Source: Paenibacillus melissococcoides (GTDB taxonomy: Bacteria; Bacillota; Bacilli; Paenibacillales; Paenibacillaceae). Taken from it: DNA of 64,000 bases. Position numbers and translations under genes: made by a program. The DNA is taken from NCBI GenBank assembly GCA_944800085.1, contig CALYLO010000003.1:434001-498000 (forward strand), read 5' to 3'. The stretch's first letter is position 1; each line of letters starts with the position of its first letter. The notes under the pieces are model-generated. The model was not told the DNA's origin, did no database searches, and worked only from the letters and a program-made list of their open reading frames with translations. Of the stretch, positions 46,862-55,349 are shown one piece after another.

Positions 46862-48289
46862 ATGACAAAGCAAGTCGATGTGGCCATTTTGGGCGGAGGA
46901 ACGGGCGGATATGTCGCGGCCATCGCCGCGGCGCAGGCCGGTAAATCGGTCGTCGTCATTGAACGGGAGAAGCTGGGCGGGACCTGCCTGCACCGCGGGT
47001 GCATTCCGAGCAAGGCGCTGCTGCGCAGCGCGGAAGTGTATCAGGAGGCGGTGAACGGCTCGGCCTACGGCATCGAGGTCGAGGGCGTGAAGCTGCGCTT
47101 CGACCGCGTTCAGGCCCGTAAGCGGGACATAGTCGAGAAGCTGCATCAAGGGGTCTCGCTGCTGATGCGGAAGCATGCGATTGAAGTGATATATGGAACC
47201 GGACGGGTCATGGGGCCGTCGATTTTTTCGCCCAAGAGCGGATCGGTGGCGGTCGAGTATCCGGACAAGGAGGCCGATACGATTGTGCCGAAGCATCTCA
47301 TTATCGCGACGGGATCGCGTCCGCGGATGCTGCCGGGACTGGAAGCCGACGGAGAACTCATCGTTACGACGGATCAGGCGCTTGAATGGGAGCAGCTTCC
47401 GGAGCGCGTCGCCATTCTGGGAGGCGGCGTCATCGGCGTCGAATGGGCATCGATGCTGGCCGACTTCGGCGTGGAGGTCGATGTGATCGAAGCGGGGGAA
47501 CGGATTGTTCCGATGGAAGAGGAAGATACGGCGCGCGAGCTTCAGCGGCAATTGGCGAAGCGGGGCGTCCGCTTCCATACGAAGGCGGCGCTTCAGCCGG
47601 AGGCAGTACATAAGGATGAAGAGCGGGGAGAAGTTCATCTCCTCATTGAAGAAAACGGAGAGAGCGTAAGCATAAAAGCGGACAAGCTGCTCGTATCTAT
47701 AGGGAGACAGGCCAATATCGAGAATATCGGCTTGGAAAATGTCGGCCTGGAGACGGAGAAAGGGTTCATCCGCGTCAACGAGTGGATGCAGACGAACGAG
47801 TCCCATATTTATGCGATTGGCGACGTGATCGGCGGACTGCAGCTGGCTCATGCCGCGGCGGCCGAGGGGCTGGCCGCCGTGCGTCATCTATGCGGCGATA
47901 CGTCGGCTGATTATGACTCGCGGAGCATTCCGCGCGCGATCTACTCGCGTCCGGAAGCGGCCTCGATCGGCTGGACGGAGCGGGAGGCGAGAGCCGCGGG
48001 CTATGACGTGAAGGTAAGCCGCGTGCCGCTGCATGCGGTCGGCAAGTCATTGGTGCACGGAGAGCCGGAAGGGTTCGCGAAGGTGATTGCGGATGCCCGG
48101 TCCCGCGATCTGCTCGGCGTCCATATTGTCGGGCCGCATGCGACCGAGCTGATCGGGGAAGCTTCGGCAGCCATGCTGCTGAATGCGACCGCATGGGAGA
48201 TGGGGCAGGTGATCCGGCCGCATCCGTCGCTCTCCGAGATCTTGACCGAAGCGATGCTTGGCATAGAAGGCAAAGCGATTCATATCTGA
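46862..48289 (+). CDS. lpdV: Dihydrolipoyl dehydrogenase (E3) of the branched-chain complex
   Basis: 475-residue flavoprotein reoxidising lipoamide. FAD site VDVAILGGGTGGYVAAIAAA (about 5-24), redox disulfide GGTCLHRGCIPSKALL (Cys near 44 and 49), NAD site VAILGGGVIGVEWA, and C-terminal HPSLSEILTEA with the active His. ATG 46862 follows CGAGGAG; the frame opens at 46715. The name lpdV follows from the bkd genes downstream, 137 nt away. Confidence 0.93.
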   Translation: MTKQVDVAILGGGTGGYVAAIAAAQAGKSVVVIEREKLGGTCLHRGCIPSKALLRSAEVYQEAVNGSAYGIEVEGVKLRFDRVQARKRDIVEKLHQGVSLLMRKHAIEVIYGTGRVMGPSIFSPKSGSVAVEYPDKEADTIVPKHLIIATGSRPRMLPGLEADGELIVTTDQALEWEQLPERVAILGGGVIGVEWASMLADFGVEVDVIEAGERIVPMEEEDTARELQRQLAKRGVRFHTKAALQPEAVHKDEERGEVHLLIEENGESVSIKADKLLVSIGRQANIENIGLENVGLETEKGFIRVNEWMQTNESHIYAIGDVIGGLQLAHAAAAEGLAAVRHLCGDTSADYDSRSIPRAIYSRPEAASIGWTEREARAAGYDVKVSRVPLHAVGKSLVHGEPEGFAKVIADARSRDLLGVHIVGPHATELIGEASAAMLLNATAWEMGQVIRPHPSLSEILTEAMLGIEGKAIHI

Positions 48290-48348
48290 CACATCCGGCC
48301 GCGGAAGCTTGACCATAGCTGATGTTTTCTTTTTCAGAACGATGAGAG

Positions 48349-48354
48349 TATAAT
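48349..48354 (+). promoter_or_regulatory. -10 box of a bkdAA promoter
   Basis: TATAAT (48349-48354) in the 137-nt gap between lpdV and bkdAA, with only a weak T-rich -35. It implies that the E1 genes can be transcribed apart from lpdV, starting near 48361. Confidence 0.5.
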
Positions 48355-48371
48355 ATGTTTAGAGTCAAGTC

Positions 48372-48388
48372 TTAGTACCTGGTATTAT
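48372..48388. promoter_or_regulatory. FapR-like operator before bkdAA
   Basis: TTAGTACCTGGTATTAT matches 15 of 17 positions of the FapR palindrome as I recall it (TTAGTACCTGGTACTAA type). It begins about 11 nt after the predicted transcription start, where FapR sites usually block. FapR represses lipid-synthesis genes until malonyl-CoA accumulates. Confidence 0.5.
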
Positions 48389-48426
48389 ACTCGCGACAGA
48401 CTTGAATGAAGAAGGAGGTCTGCTTC

Positions 48427-49458
48427 ATGACGCCGGAAGCGAATACTCGTCAGAAGACGAGGCATGAGTCCCTCGGGCTCTCGGATGAACAGGCGGTTGA
48501 CATGTACCGGAAGATGCGGCTTGCCCGCATGTATGATGAACGGGCGCTGCTGCTGCAGCGGGCGGGAAAAATCAATTTTCACGTGTCGGGTATCGGTCAG
48601 GAAGCTGCCCAGATCGGTGCGGCATTTGCATTGGATAAAGAAAAAGACTATTTTTTGCCCTACTACCGCGATTACGGCTTCGTCCTGTCCGTCGGTATGA
48701 CGATACGAGACTTGATGCTGGCCATTTTTGCGAAGGCCGAGGATCCGAACAGCGGCGGCCGGCAGCTGCCGGGCCATTTCGGCAGCAAGCGTCTTCGCAT
48801 CGTAACCGGATCCAGTCCGGTGGCGACGCAAGTGCCGCATGCCGTAGGCATTGCGCTGGCGGCGAAGATGCGCAACGAAGAAGCGGTCTCCTTCGTCACG
48901 CTGGGCGACGGCTCGAGCAACCAGGGGGATTTCCACGAGGGCTGCAACTTCGCCGGCGTGCATAAGCTGCCGATGATCGTGATGGTCGAGAACAACCAGT
49001 ATGCCATCTCCGTCCCTTTGGACAAGCAGGTGGCGGGCCGCATCAGCGACCGGGCATTGGGCTACGGCTTCCCGGGCGTGCGCGTCGACGGCTGCGATGT
49101 GCTGGAGGTATACCGCGCCGTCAAGGAAGCGCGCGAGCGGGCGCTGCGGGGCGAAGGGCCTACTCTTATCGAAGCGGTCATGTACCGGCTGACTCCGCAT
49201 TCCACTTCGGACAACGATATGGTATACCGGACGAAGGAAGAAGTGGAGAAGAACTGGAAGAACGATGCGCTGCCTCGCTATAAGGCGTATTTGATGGAAT
49301 GCGGCCTCTGGTCGGAGGAAGAGGACGCGAAGCTCACCTCGGACATCAAATCGATGATGGATCGCGAGCTCGCCTACGCCGAGCAGGCGGCCTTCCCGGC
49401 TGCCGAAGAGGCGCTGCGGCACGTCTATGCGGAGGAGGAAGCAGGCACATGGCGGTAA
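48427..49458 (+). CDS. bkdAA: Branched-chain 2-oxoacid dehydrogenase E1 alpha
   Basis: 343 residues from ATG 48427 (MTPEANTRQKTRHESLG) after AAGGAGG. ThDP motif GDGSSNQGDFHEGCNFAGVH (about 159-178) ending at MVENN, and phosphorylation-loop equivalent HSTSDND. Decarboxylates the 2-oxoacids of Val, Leu and Ile; the acyl-CoA products prime iso/anteiso fatty acids, the main lipids of these bacteria. Overlaps bkdAB by 10 nt. Confidence 0.94.
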   Translation: MTPEANTRQKTRHESLGLSDEQAVDMYRKMRLARMYDERALLLQRAGKINFHVSGIGQEAAQIGAAFALDKEKDYFLPYYRDYGFVLSVGMTIRDLMLAIFAKAEDPNSGGRQLPGHFGSKRLRIVTGSSPVATQVPHAVGIALAAKMRNEEAVSFVTLGDGSSNQGDFHEGCNFAGVHKLPMIVMVENNQYAISVPLDKQVAGRISDRALGYGFPGVRVDGCDVLEVYRAVKEARERALRGEGPTLIEAVMYRLTPHSTSDNDMVYRTKEEVEKNWKNDALPRYKAYLMECGLWSEEEDAKLTSDIKSMMDRELAYAEQAAFPAAEEALRHVYAEEEAGTWR

Positions 49459-50432
49459 TCGATTATATTGACGCAATACGAACGGCAATGAAGGAAGAGA
49501 TGGAACGGGATGCCGACGTATTCGTCCTCGGCGAGGATGTCGGCGTCAAGGGCGGCGTGTTCACGACGACAAAGGGGCTGTATGAGCAATTCGGCGCAAT
49601 GCGCTCGCTCGATACGCCGCTGGCCGAATCCGCGATCGCGGGCGTCGCGATCGGCGCCGCGATGGTCGGGATGAAGCCGATCGCGGAAATGCAGTATTCG
49701 GACTTCATGTTCCCGGCAACGAACCAGATTATCAGCGAAGCGGCGAGAATCCGCTACCGCTCCAACAATGACTGGTCCTGTCCGGTTGTCATTCGCGCTC
49801 CGATCGGCGGCGGAGTGGCCGGCGGACTGTACCATTCGCAATGTCCCGAATCGGTCTTTTTCGGAACTCCCGGCTTGAAGATCGTCGCTCCGGCTACGCC
49901 TTACGACGCGAAGGGCCTGCTCATCGCGGCGATCCGCGATCCGGATCCGGTCTTATACTTCGAAAATAAAAAATGTTACCGCATGATTAGCGGGGAAGTG
50001 CCGGAAGGCGATTATGTCGTTCCGATCGGAAAAGCGAATGTTGTGCGGGAAGGAACGGATATTACCGTCATCGCCTACAGCTTGCCGGTCCATATGGCGG
50101 TGCAGGCTGCGGATGAACTGGCCAAGGAAGGAATCAGCGCGCATATTCTTGATCTGCGCACCATACAGCCGCTAGATCGGGAAGCGATTCTCGAAGCGGC
50201 GGCGAAGACGGGCAAAGTGTTGATCATTCATGAAGATAACAAGTCGGGAGGCGTCGGCGCGGAGGTCTCCGCCATGATTGCGGAAGAGCTATTGTTCGAT
50301 CTGGACGCGCCGATCAAGAGACTGTGCGGCCCGGATATTCCGGCGGGCCCGTACAGCCCTCCGCTGGAGAAATTCTTTATGTTGAGCAAGGATAAGGTCA
50401 AGGATGCCATGCGCGAGCTGGCGTTGTTCTAA
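49449..50432 (+). CDS. bkdAB: Branched-chain 2-oxoacid dehydrogenase E1 beta
   Basis: 327 residues (same as B. subtilis). Motifs: VFVLGEDVGVKGGVFTTTKG, EMQYSDFMFPATNQIISEAA, APIGGGVAGGLYHSQCPESV. ATG 49449 lies in the end of bkdAA, after GGAGGAAG, so the two E1 subunits are translated together. Confidence 0.95.
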   Translation: MAVIDYIDAIRTAMKEEMERDADVFVLGEDVGVKGGVFTTTKGLYEQFGAMRSLDTPLAESAIAGVAIGAAMVGMKPIAEMQYSDFMFPATNQIISEAARIRYRSNNDWSCPVVIRAPIGGGVAGGLYHSQCPESVFFGTPGLKIVAPATPYDAKGLLIAAIRDPDPVLYFENKKCYRMISGEVPEGDYVVPIGKANVVREGTDITVIAYSLPVHMAVQAADELAKEGISAHILDLRTIQPLDREAILEAAAKTGKVLIIHEDNKSGGVGAEVSAMIAEELLFDLDAPIKRLCGPDIPAGPYSPPLEKFFMLSKDKVKDAMRELALF

Positions 50433-50534
50433 GGACGGGAAGCGGCCGGACAGGCGGAACGCCGGCACTGTGCTCATGCATGCCGCGCAGATTCGCCGGG
50501 GCCGGCCGGTTGTCAAGAACGGGAGTGAAATTCA

Positions 50535-51902
50535 ATGTCTGATGTTAAAGGGAAAGAAATCACGATGCCGCAGTTGGCCGAATCGCTCGTGCAGGCCACG
50601 ATTGGCAAATGGCTGAAGCAGCCCGGGGAATCGTTCGAGGCCTATGAGCCGATCTGTGAGGTCATTACCGATAAAGTCGTCGCCGAGCTGCCGGCTACCG
50701 AAGCGGGCGTCATGGAACAGATTATCGCGCAAGAGGGCGAGACCGTCGCCGTCGGCGCCGTCATCTGCCGCGTCCGTAGGGAAGCGGCCGCGGTTCCGGC
50801 GGACGCAGGGCAGGCGAACAAGCCGGCCGCCGCGCAGGGCAGCGGCCAGGCGCCAGCTTCCTCCGGGCAAGATATGAGCGGGCGCTACTCGCCTGCCGTC
50901 CAGCGCCTGGCGTTCGAGCATGGCGTCGATCTGACCCGCTTGAAGGGTTCCGGCTTAGGCGGCCGGATTACGCGGAAGGACGTGCTGGCGGCCGTCGAGT
51001 CGGGCGCTTCCGCCTCTGCTGGAGGAGCCGGTGCGGGCGCGCAGACGCCACGCCAAGCAGAGCAGCCGGCTCAGCCCGGCACGGCAGCTTCGGCGGCTCC
51101 TTCGAATCCGCTGCCCGATGCGGCTCAGGTTCCGGTGCGCCATTCGGGGCTCCATCTGGCGGATTCGCCGCGCATCCCAACCATCGAAGTAGAGGAGGCC
51201 GGCCGCGGGGAGACGTTCATTGACGTGACGCCTATCCGCCATACGATTGCCAGCCGGATGCGGCAAAGCGTCTCCGAGATTCCGCATGCGTGGACGACGA
51301 TTGAAGTCGATGTAACGAATCTCGTGCTGCTGCGCAACAAGGTCAAGGACGAATTCATGCGCAAGGAAGGCTTCAACCTGACCTATCTCGCGTTCGTGCT
51401 GAAGGCGGTCGTCAACGCGATCAAGGATTACCCGATCATGAACTCGGTCTGGGCCGTCGACAAAATTATCGTCAAGCGGGATATCAACCTGTCGCTGGCG
51501 GTCGGCACGGAAGACTCGGTCCTGACGCCGGTCATCAAGCAGGCGGATCAGAAGAACATTGCGGGTCTTGCCCGGGAAATCGACGAGCTGGCGCGCAAAA
51601 CGCGCGAAGGACGGCTCAGACCCGATGATATGCAGGGCGGAACCTTCACCGTGAACAATACGGGCTCGTTCGGCTCGATTCTGTCCTACCCGATTATCAA
51701 CTACCCGCAGGCGGCAATTCTGACGTTCGAGTCGATCGTCAAGAAGCCGGTCGTCATCAACGACATGATCGCGGTCCGCTCGATGGCGAACATGTGCTTA
51801 TCGCTGGATCACCGCATTTTGGACGGCGTCATTTGCGGCCGCTTCCTGCAGCGGGTGAAGGAGAATCTGGAAGGATACACGCTCGATACGAAAGTGTATT
51901 GA
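50535..51902 (+). CDS. bkdB: Branched-chain 2-oxoacid dehydrogenase E2 acyltransferase
   Basis: 455 residues: lipoyl domain (about 3-78; Lys in EVITDKVVAELPA), an Ala/Pro linker, peripheral subunit-binding domain (YSPAVQRLAFEHGVDLTRLK, about 117-150), a second flexible linker, and the catalytic acyltransferase core ending SLDHRILDGVICGRF with the active His. ATG after GGGAGTGAAATTC. 102 nt after bkdAB. Confidence 0.94.
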   Translation: MSDVKGKEITMPQLAESLVQATIGKWLKQPGESFEAYEPICEVITDKVVAELPATEAGVMEQIIAQEGETVAVGAVICRVRREAAAVPADAGQANKPAAAQGSGQAPASSGQDMSGRYSPAVQRLAFEHGVDLTRLKGSGLGGRITRKDVLAAVESGASASAGGAGAGAQTPRQAEQPAQPGTAASAAPSNPLPDAAQVPVRHSGLHLADSPRIPTIEVEEAGRGETFIDVTPIRHTIASRMRQSVSEIPHAWTTIEVDVTNLVLLRNKVKDEFMRKEGFNLTYLAFVLKAVVNAIKDYPIMNSVWAVDKIIVKRDINLSLAVGTEDSVLTPVIKQADQKNIAGLAREIDELARKTREGRLRPDDMQGGTFTVNNTGSFGSILSYPIINYPQAAILTFESIVKKPVVINDMIAVRSMANMCLSLDHRILDGVICGRFLQRVKENLEGYTLDTKVY

Positions 51903-51964
51903 GAGATGAACGACGGCATGAGCGACGCGAGAGAAGACTTTTTACAGAAGAAGGCGATATCAGG

Positions 51965-52693
51965 ATGAATGGAACGGCAGAATCGGCACAAGGCGGGAGA
52001 AGACTTCGTGTTCATCATCTGGGCTTCACCGACTATGGCGAAGCGTGGGAGCTGCAAAAAAGCATCGTGAAGCAGGTCGATAGCGGCGAGCGCGACGATA
52101 CGCTGCTGCTGCTGGAGCATCCGCCGACCTATACAGTCGGATCGCAGCGGCATCCGGAGCATTTGCTGCTCTCTCCCGAGCAATTGAAGGAGCGCGGCAT
52201 CGCGGTCTATCAGATTGACCGCGGCGGGGATATCACCTACCACGGTCCGGGGCAGCTTGTCGGCTATCCGCTTCTGCTGCTCGAAGGGAAGCGGATCGAC
52301 CTTCACGGCTACTTGCGCTCCCTGGAGGAAGCGATCATCCGGCTTCTCGCTTCGTTCGGGGTCGAGGGAAGCCGCAAGCCGGAATATACGGGCGTCTGGG
52401 TCGGCAACGTGAAGCTGGCGGCTATCGGCGTCAAGTTCAATAAATGCCGCCGGCACCGGGGCTTCGTGACGAGCCACGGCTTCGCCCTGAACGTCAAGAG
52501 CGGCATCCAGGCAGGCGGCTTCAGCGGCATTGTGCCGTGCGGAATCAGCGAGTATGGAGTCACTTCCCTGGAGGACTGCACAGGCATGGAATTCACGGTG
52601 GAGGACGTCGGCAGGCTGCTGCTGCCTTACTTGGCCGAGGTGCTGGAGTACGATCAGGCGATCGTCGAGCCATTGGAGGCGTTGAGCAGATAG
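51965..52693 (+). CDS. lipB: Octanoyltransferase LipB
   Basis: 242 residues. Moves octanoyl groups from ACP to lipoyl domains. LLLLEHPPTYTVGSQRHPEH, DRGGDITYHGPGQLVGYPLL, KLAAIGVKFNKCRRHRGFVT and GIVPCGISEYGVTSL (catalytic Cys) are complete. It lies 62 nt after bkdB, so it probably serves the E2 made just before it. Many Firmicutes use LipM instead. Confidence 0.93.
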   Translation: MNGTAESAQGGRRLRVHHLGFTDYGEAWELQKSIVKQVDSGERDDTLLLLEHPPTYTVGSQRHPEHLLLSPEQLKERGIAVYQIDRGGDITYHGPGQLVGYPLLLLEGKRIDLHGYLRSLEEAIIRLLASFGVEGSRKPEYTGVWVGNVKLAAIGVKFNKCRRHRGFVTSHGFALNVKSGIQAGGFSGIVPCGISEYGVTSLEDCTGMEFTVEDVGRLLLPYLAEVLEYDQAIVEPLEALSR

Positions 52694-52839
52694 CAGCGGC
52701 TTCAGCTGCAGGGGTTCCCGCCTCCGCATGGACGGAAAGGTCATGTACGTAGCGGCGGAACGTAGAGTGTGCGGGAATAGCGGGAGGGCAGGCGTCCTGC
52801 GGGGAACAGCTTGTCCCTCCCATTCCGGATGCGGGGCGG

Positions 52840-52941
52840 TCAGCCGTACAACAATGGCTCGATCAGCACGAGCACGGTGGACACGAGCATGGCCGCCAGC
52901 ATCAGATAGACGATGATTTTGAACCACTTTTTGGATTGCAT
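52840..52941 (-). CDS. Prli42-like stressosome-associated membrane miniprotein
   Basis: 33 residues read leftward from ATG 52941: MQSKKWFKIIVYLMLAAMLV followed by STVLVLIEPLLYG. A basic start, one membrane span and length of about 31-33 residues fit the Prli42 family, which ties the stressosome to the membrane in Listeria. AAGGAG lies 10 nt before the start. Too short for most gene callers; identity by pattern only. Confidence 0.6.
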   Translation of the reverse strand: MQSKKWFKIIVYLMLAAMLVSTVLVLIEPLLYG

Positions 52942-53030
52942 GACACGGGTAAGCTCCTTTCTTCAGCGAATGCTGAATTTCAGATCATTACCCCTATTGT
53001 AACGAACAATTCGTCAGGAGGAAAGCGAAT

Positions 53031-54161
53031 ATGGTTCAACAGGATAGAGTAGTGAAGCATTTCATGGAATTGGTGCAGGTGGATAGCGAGACGAAAAACG
53101 AGCGCGCAATCTGCGACGTGCTCAAGCAGCAGTTCGAAGCGCTCGGTCTGCAGGTGACCGAGGACGATACGGCTCCGGCGACGGGGCATGGGGCAGGCAA
53201 CCTGATCGTGAACTGGCCGGCGACGCCGGGACAGGAAGGCAGCACCCGCCTGTTCTTCACTTCCCATATGGATACCGTGAAGCCAGGCAACGGCATCCGT
53301 CCGCAGCTCGGAGAGGACGGCTACATACGCAGCGACGGCACCACGATTCTCGGATCGGACGATAAGGCCGGCCTGGCGGCCATGTTCGAAGCCATTCGCG
53401 TCATCACGGAGACGAACCGCCCGCATGGACAGGTTCAATTCGTGATTACGGTCGGCGAAGAATCGGGCCTCGTCGGCGCCCGGGCCATGTCGGCCGAGCA
53501 TCTGCAAGCCGATCTCGGCTTCGCGCTCGACTCGAACGGAGAGGTCGGCGCAATCGCGGTGGCGGCGCCTACTCAAGCGAAGATTTCGATGGAGATTTTC
53601 GGGAAATCGGCGCATGCCGGCGTGAATCCGGAGGACGGCATCAGCGCGATTCAGGTGGCCAGCAAGGCGATTGCGCGCATGCCGCTGGGACGCATCGATC
53701 ACGAGACGACGGCCAACATCGGCCGCTTCGAGGGCGGCGGCGCCACGAATATCGTCTGCGATTATGTGAAGCTGGACGCCGAAGCGCGCAGCATCGTGCA
53801 GAGCAAGGTCGAAGCCCAGGTTCAGAAGATGAAGGAAGCGCTGGAGAGCGCGGCAGCCGAATACGGCGCCCGTGCGGAATTCAAGAGCGATATCGTCTAT
53901 CCGGCGTTCAATTTCACGGAAAAGGATGAAGTCGTGAAGCTGGCGCAGCGCGCGATCGAGCGAATCGGCTCCGTCTCCCGCCTGTTCCATTCCGGCGGCG
54001 GCAGCGACGCCAATATCTTTAACGGCATGGGCGTGCCGACGGTCAATCTGGCCGTAGGCTATGAAGATATTCATACGACGAACGAACGCATTCATGTATC
54101 CGATCTGGTACGCACGAGCGAGCTGGTCGTTGCCTTGATCGAAGAGGCGGCGAAGGCATAA
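53031..54161 (+). CDS. yqjE: M20 family metallopeptidase, YqjE/peptidase T-like
   Basis: 376 residues. Metal ligands appear in FFTSHMDTVKPG (about 82-93), LGSDDKAGLAAM, GEESGLVGA and HTTNERIHVSD (last His). A dimerisation domain fills about 180-290. Acts on small peptides by family. AGGAGGAAAG precedes the ATG. Same neighbourhood as yqjE behind bkd in Bacillus. Confidence 0.88.
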   Translation: MVQQDRVVKHFMELVQVDSETKNERAICDVLKQQFEALGLQVTEDDTAPATGHGAGNLIVNWPATPGQEGSTRLFFTSHMDTVKPGNGIRPQLGEDGYIRSDGTTILGSDDKAGLAAMFEAIRVITETNRPHGQVQFVITVGEESGLVGARAMSAEHLQADLGFALDSNGEVGAIAVAAPTQAKISMEIFGKSAHAGVNPEDGISAIQVASKAIARMPLGRIDHETTANIGRFEGGGATNIVCDYVKLDAEARSIVQSKVEAQVQKMKEALESAAAEYGARAEFKSDIVYPAFNFTEKDEVVKLAQRAIERIGSVSRLFHSGGGSDANIFNGMGVPTVNLAVGYEDIHTTNERIHVSDLVRTSELVVALIEEAAKA

Positions 54162-54270
54162 GCGGGCAGGCGATCGGATGGAAGCTTAGGTGTGCGGACC
54201 GTGCCGGGAAGCGGCCCCACCGTTGTACAGGCTTCTGGCCGCTCCCGGCCACCTGAAGGAGGAGAGACGA

Positions 54271-55125
54271 TTGTCCTTCATTCATCATTCCTCGATGTTC
54301 GAGTTCCAATATCGCAATACGGCGCCTTACGAGACGCCGTATTTCCATTCTCATGCCAATTATGAGATTTATCTGTTCCATTCCGGCCATGTTCATTATT
54401 TGATCGGCGATCAGATCTATCTCCTTCAACCGGGAGATTTGATTCTGATGCACGGCTTGACGCTCCACCGGCCGAATATCGACACCCGTTATCCGTATAT
54501 CCGCTCCATCATTCACTTCGATCCGCGCTATGTGGAGGCGATCCATGCGGCAGGCGATGCCGCGCAGGAGCTGCTGCGTCCGTTCCGGTCCTTGAAGTAC
54601 GCGCGGTTGCGGCTGTCCGAGGACCAGGTGGACGAGGCGATGCGGCTGCTCGGCCGTATGAGCCTGATGGGGGAACGCGGGGATTTCGTCGGCGTTCAGC
54701 GGCAGCGGCTTGCTTTTCTCGAATTGCTATACTGTATCTATGATTGGTGCCGGGAGCCGCTGGCGGAACGGTCGGCGGAAGGGGAGCCCGAGATTCGGGT
54801 GCAGGAAGCGATACAGGTCATCGAAGGCTGCTATCAAGAGGAGATAACACTGGAGGATATCGCCAGCCGCCTGCATATGAACAAGCATTATCTTAGCAAA
54901 GTATTCAAAGAAGTGACCGGCACGACGGTCTTTACGTATCTGTACCACCGCCGCATCAATCAGGCGAAGATCTGGTTTTTGACCGAACCGGATTGGTCGG
55001 TAACCGAGGTGGCGATGCGGGCGGGGTTCAAGCATCTATCGCATTTCTCCCGCCTGTTCAAGCAAATGGTCGGCTGTTCGCCGGATCAATACCGCAAGCA
55101 GCTTCAAGCTTCCGAGTCAGGGTAA
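54271..55125 (+). CDS. AraC-family transcription regulator with cupin domain
   Basis: 284 residues from TTG 54271 (MSFIHHSSMFEFQYRNTAPY) after GAAGGAGGAG. N-terminal cupin (HSHANYEIYLFHSGHVHYLI, LQPGDLILM), C-terminal double HTH (ITLEDIASRLHMNKHYLSKV, WSVTEVAMRAGFKHLSHFSR). First gene before the uronate cluster and likely its sugar-responsive regulator. Confidence 0.88.
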   Translation: MSFIHHSSMFEFQYRNTAPYETPYFHSHANYEIYLFHSGHVHYLIGDQIYLLQPGDLILMHGLTLHRPNIDTRYPYIRSIIHFDPRYVEAIHAAGDAAQELLRPFRSLKYARLRLSEDQVDEAMRLLGRMSLMGERGDFVGVQRQRLAFLELLYCIYDWCREPLAERSAEGEPEIRVQEAIQVIEGCYQEEITLEDIASRLHMNKHYLSKVFKEVTGTTVFTYLYHRRINQAKIWFLTEPDWSVTEVAMRAGFKHLSHFSRLFKQMVGCSPDQYRKQLQASESG

Positions 55126-55147
55126 CCTGGAACGGAAGCTTTTTTTG
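55106..55147 (+). terminator. Terminator at the end of the AraC gene
   Basis: AAGCTTCCG (55106-55114) pairs with CGGAAGCTT (55133-55141), then a run of T. The stem begins inside the coding region. Confidence 0.8.
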
Positions 55148-55249
55148 GCTGTACGGCAGGAACAAGGGACGGTCTTTTCCGGCAGACGCGGCGGCTGGGT
55201 CTTCGGAATGCCAACCACAGTTAAATGCGTCCCTGAAACGCTTAATCCA

Positions 55250-55264
55250 ATGAAAGCGCACTCA
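55250..55264. promoter_or_regulatory. cre-like site (CcpA) before the uronate operon
   Basis: ATGAAAGCGCACTCA fits WTGNAANCGNWNNCW at every position, about 85 nt before the first structural gene. It suggests glucose repression. The other parts of 55148-55349 show a possible -10 TATGAT at about 55275 only. Confidence 0.5.
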
Positions 55265-55349
55265 ACACGTCTTATGATACGCTACGTACAAATGCAACCG
55301 TACCGGCTGCGTTCCAGCTCATTAGTCGTCAGTTAAGGGGGAAACGCGA

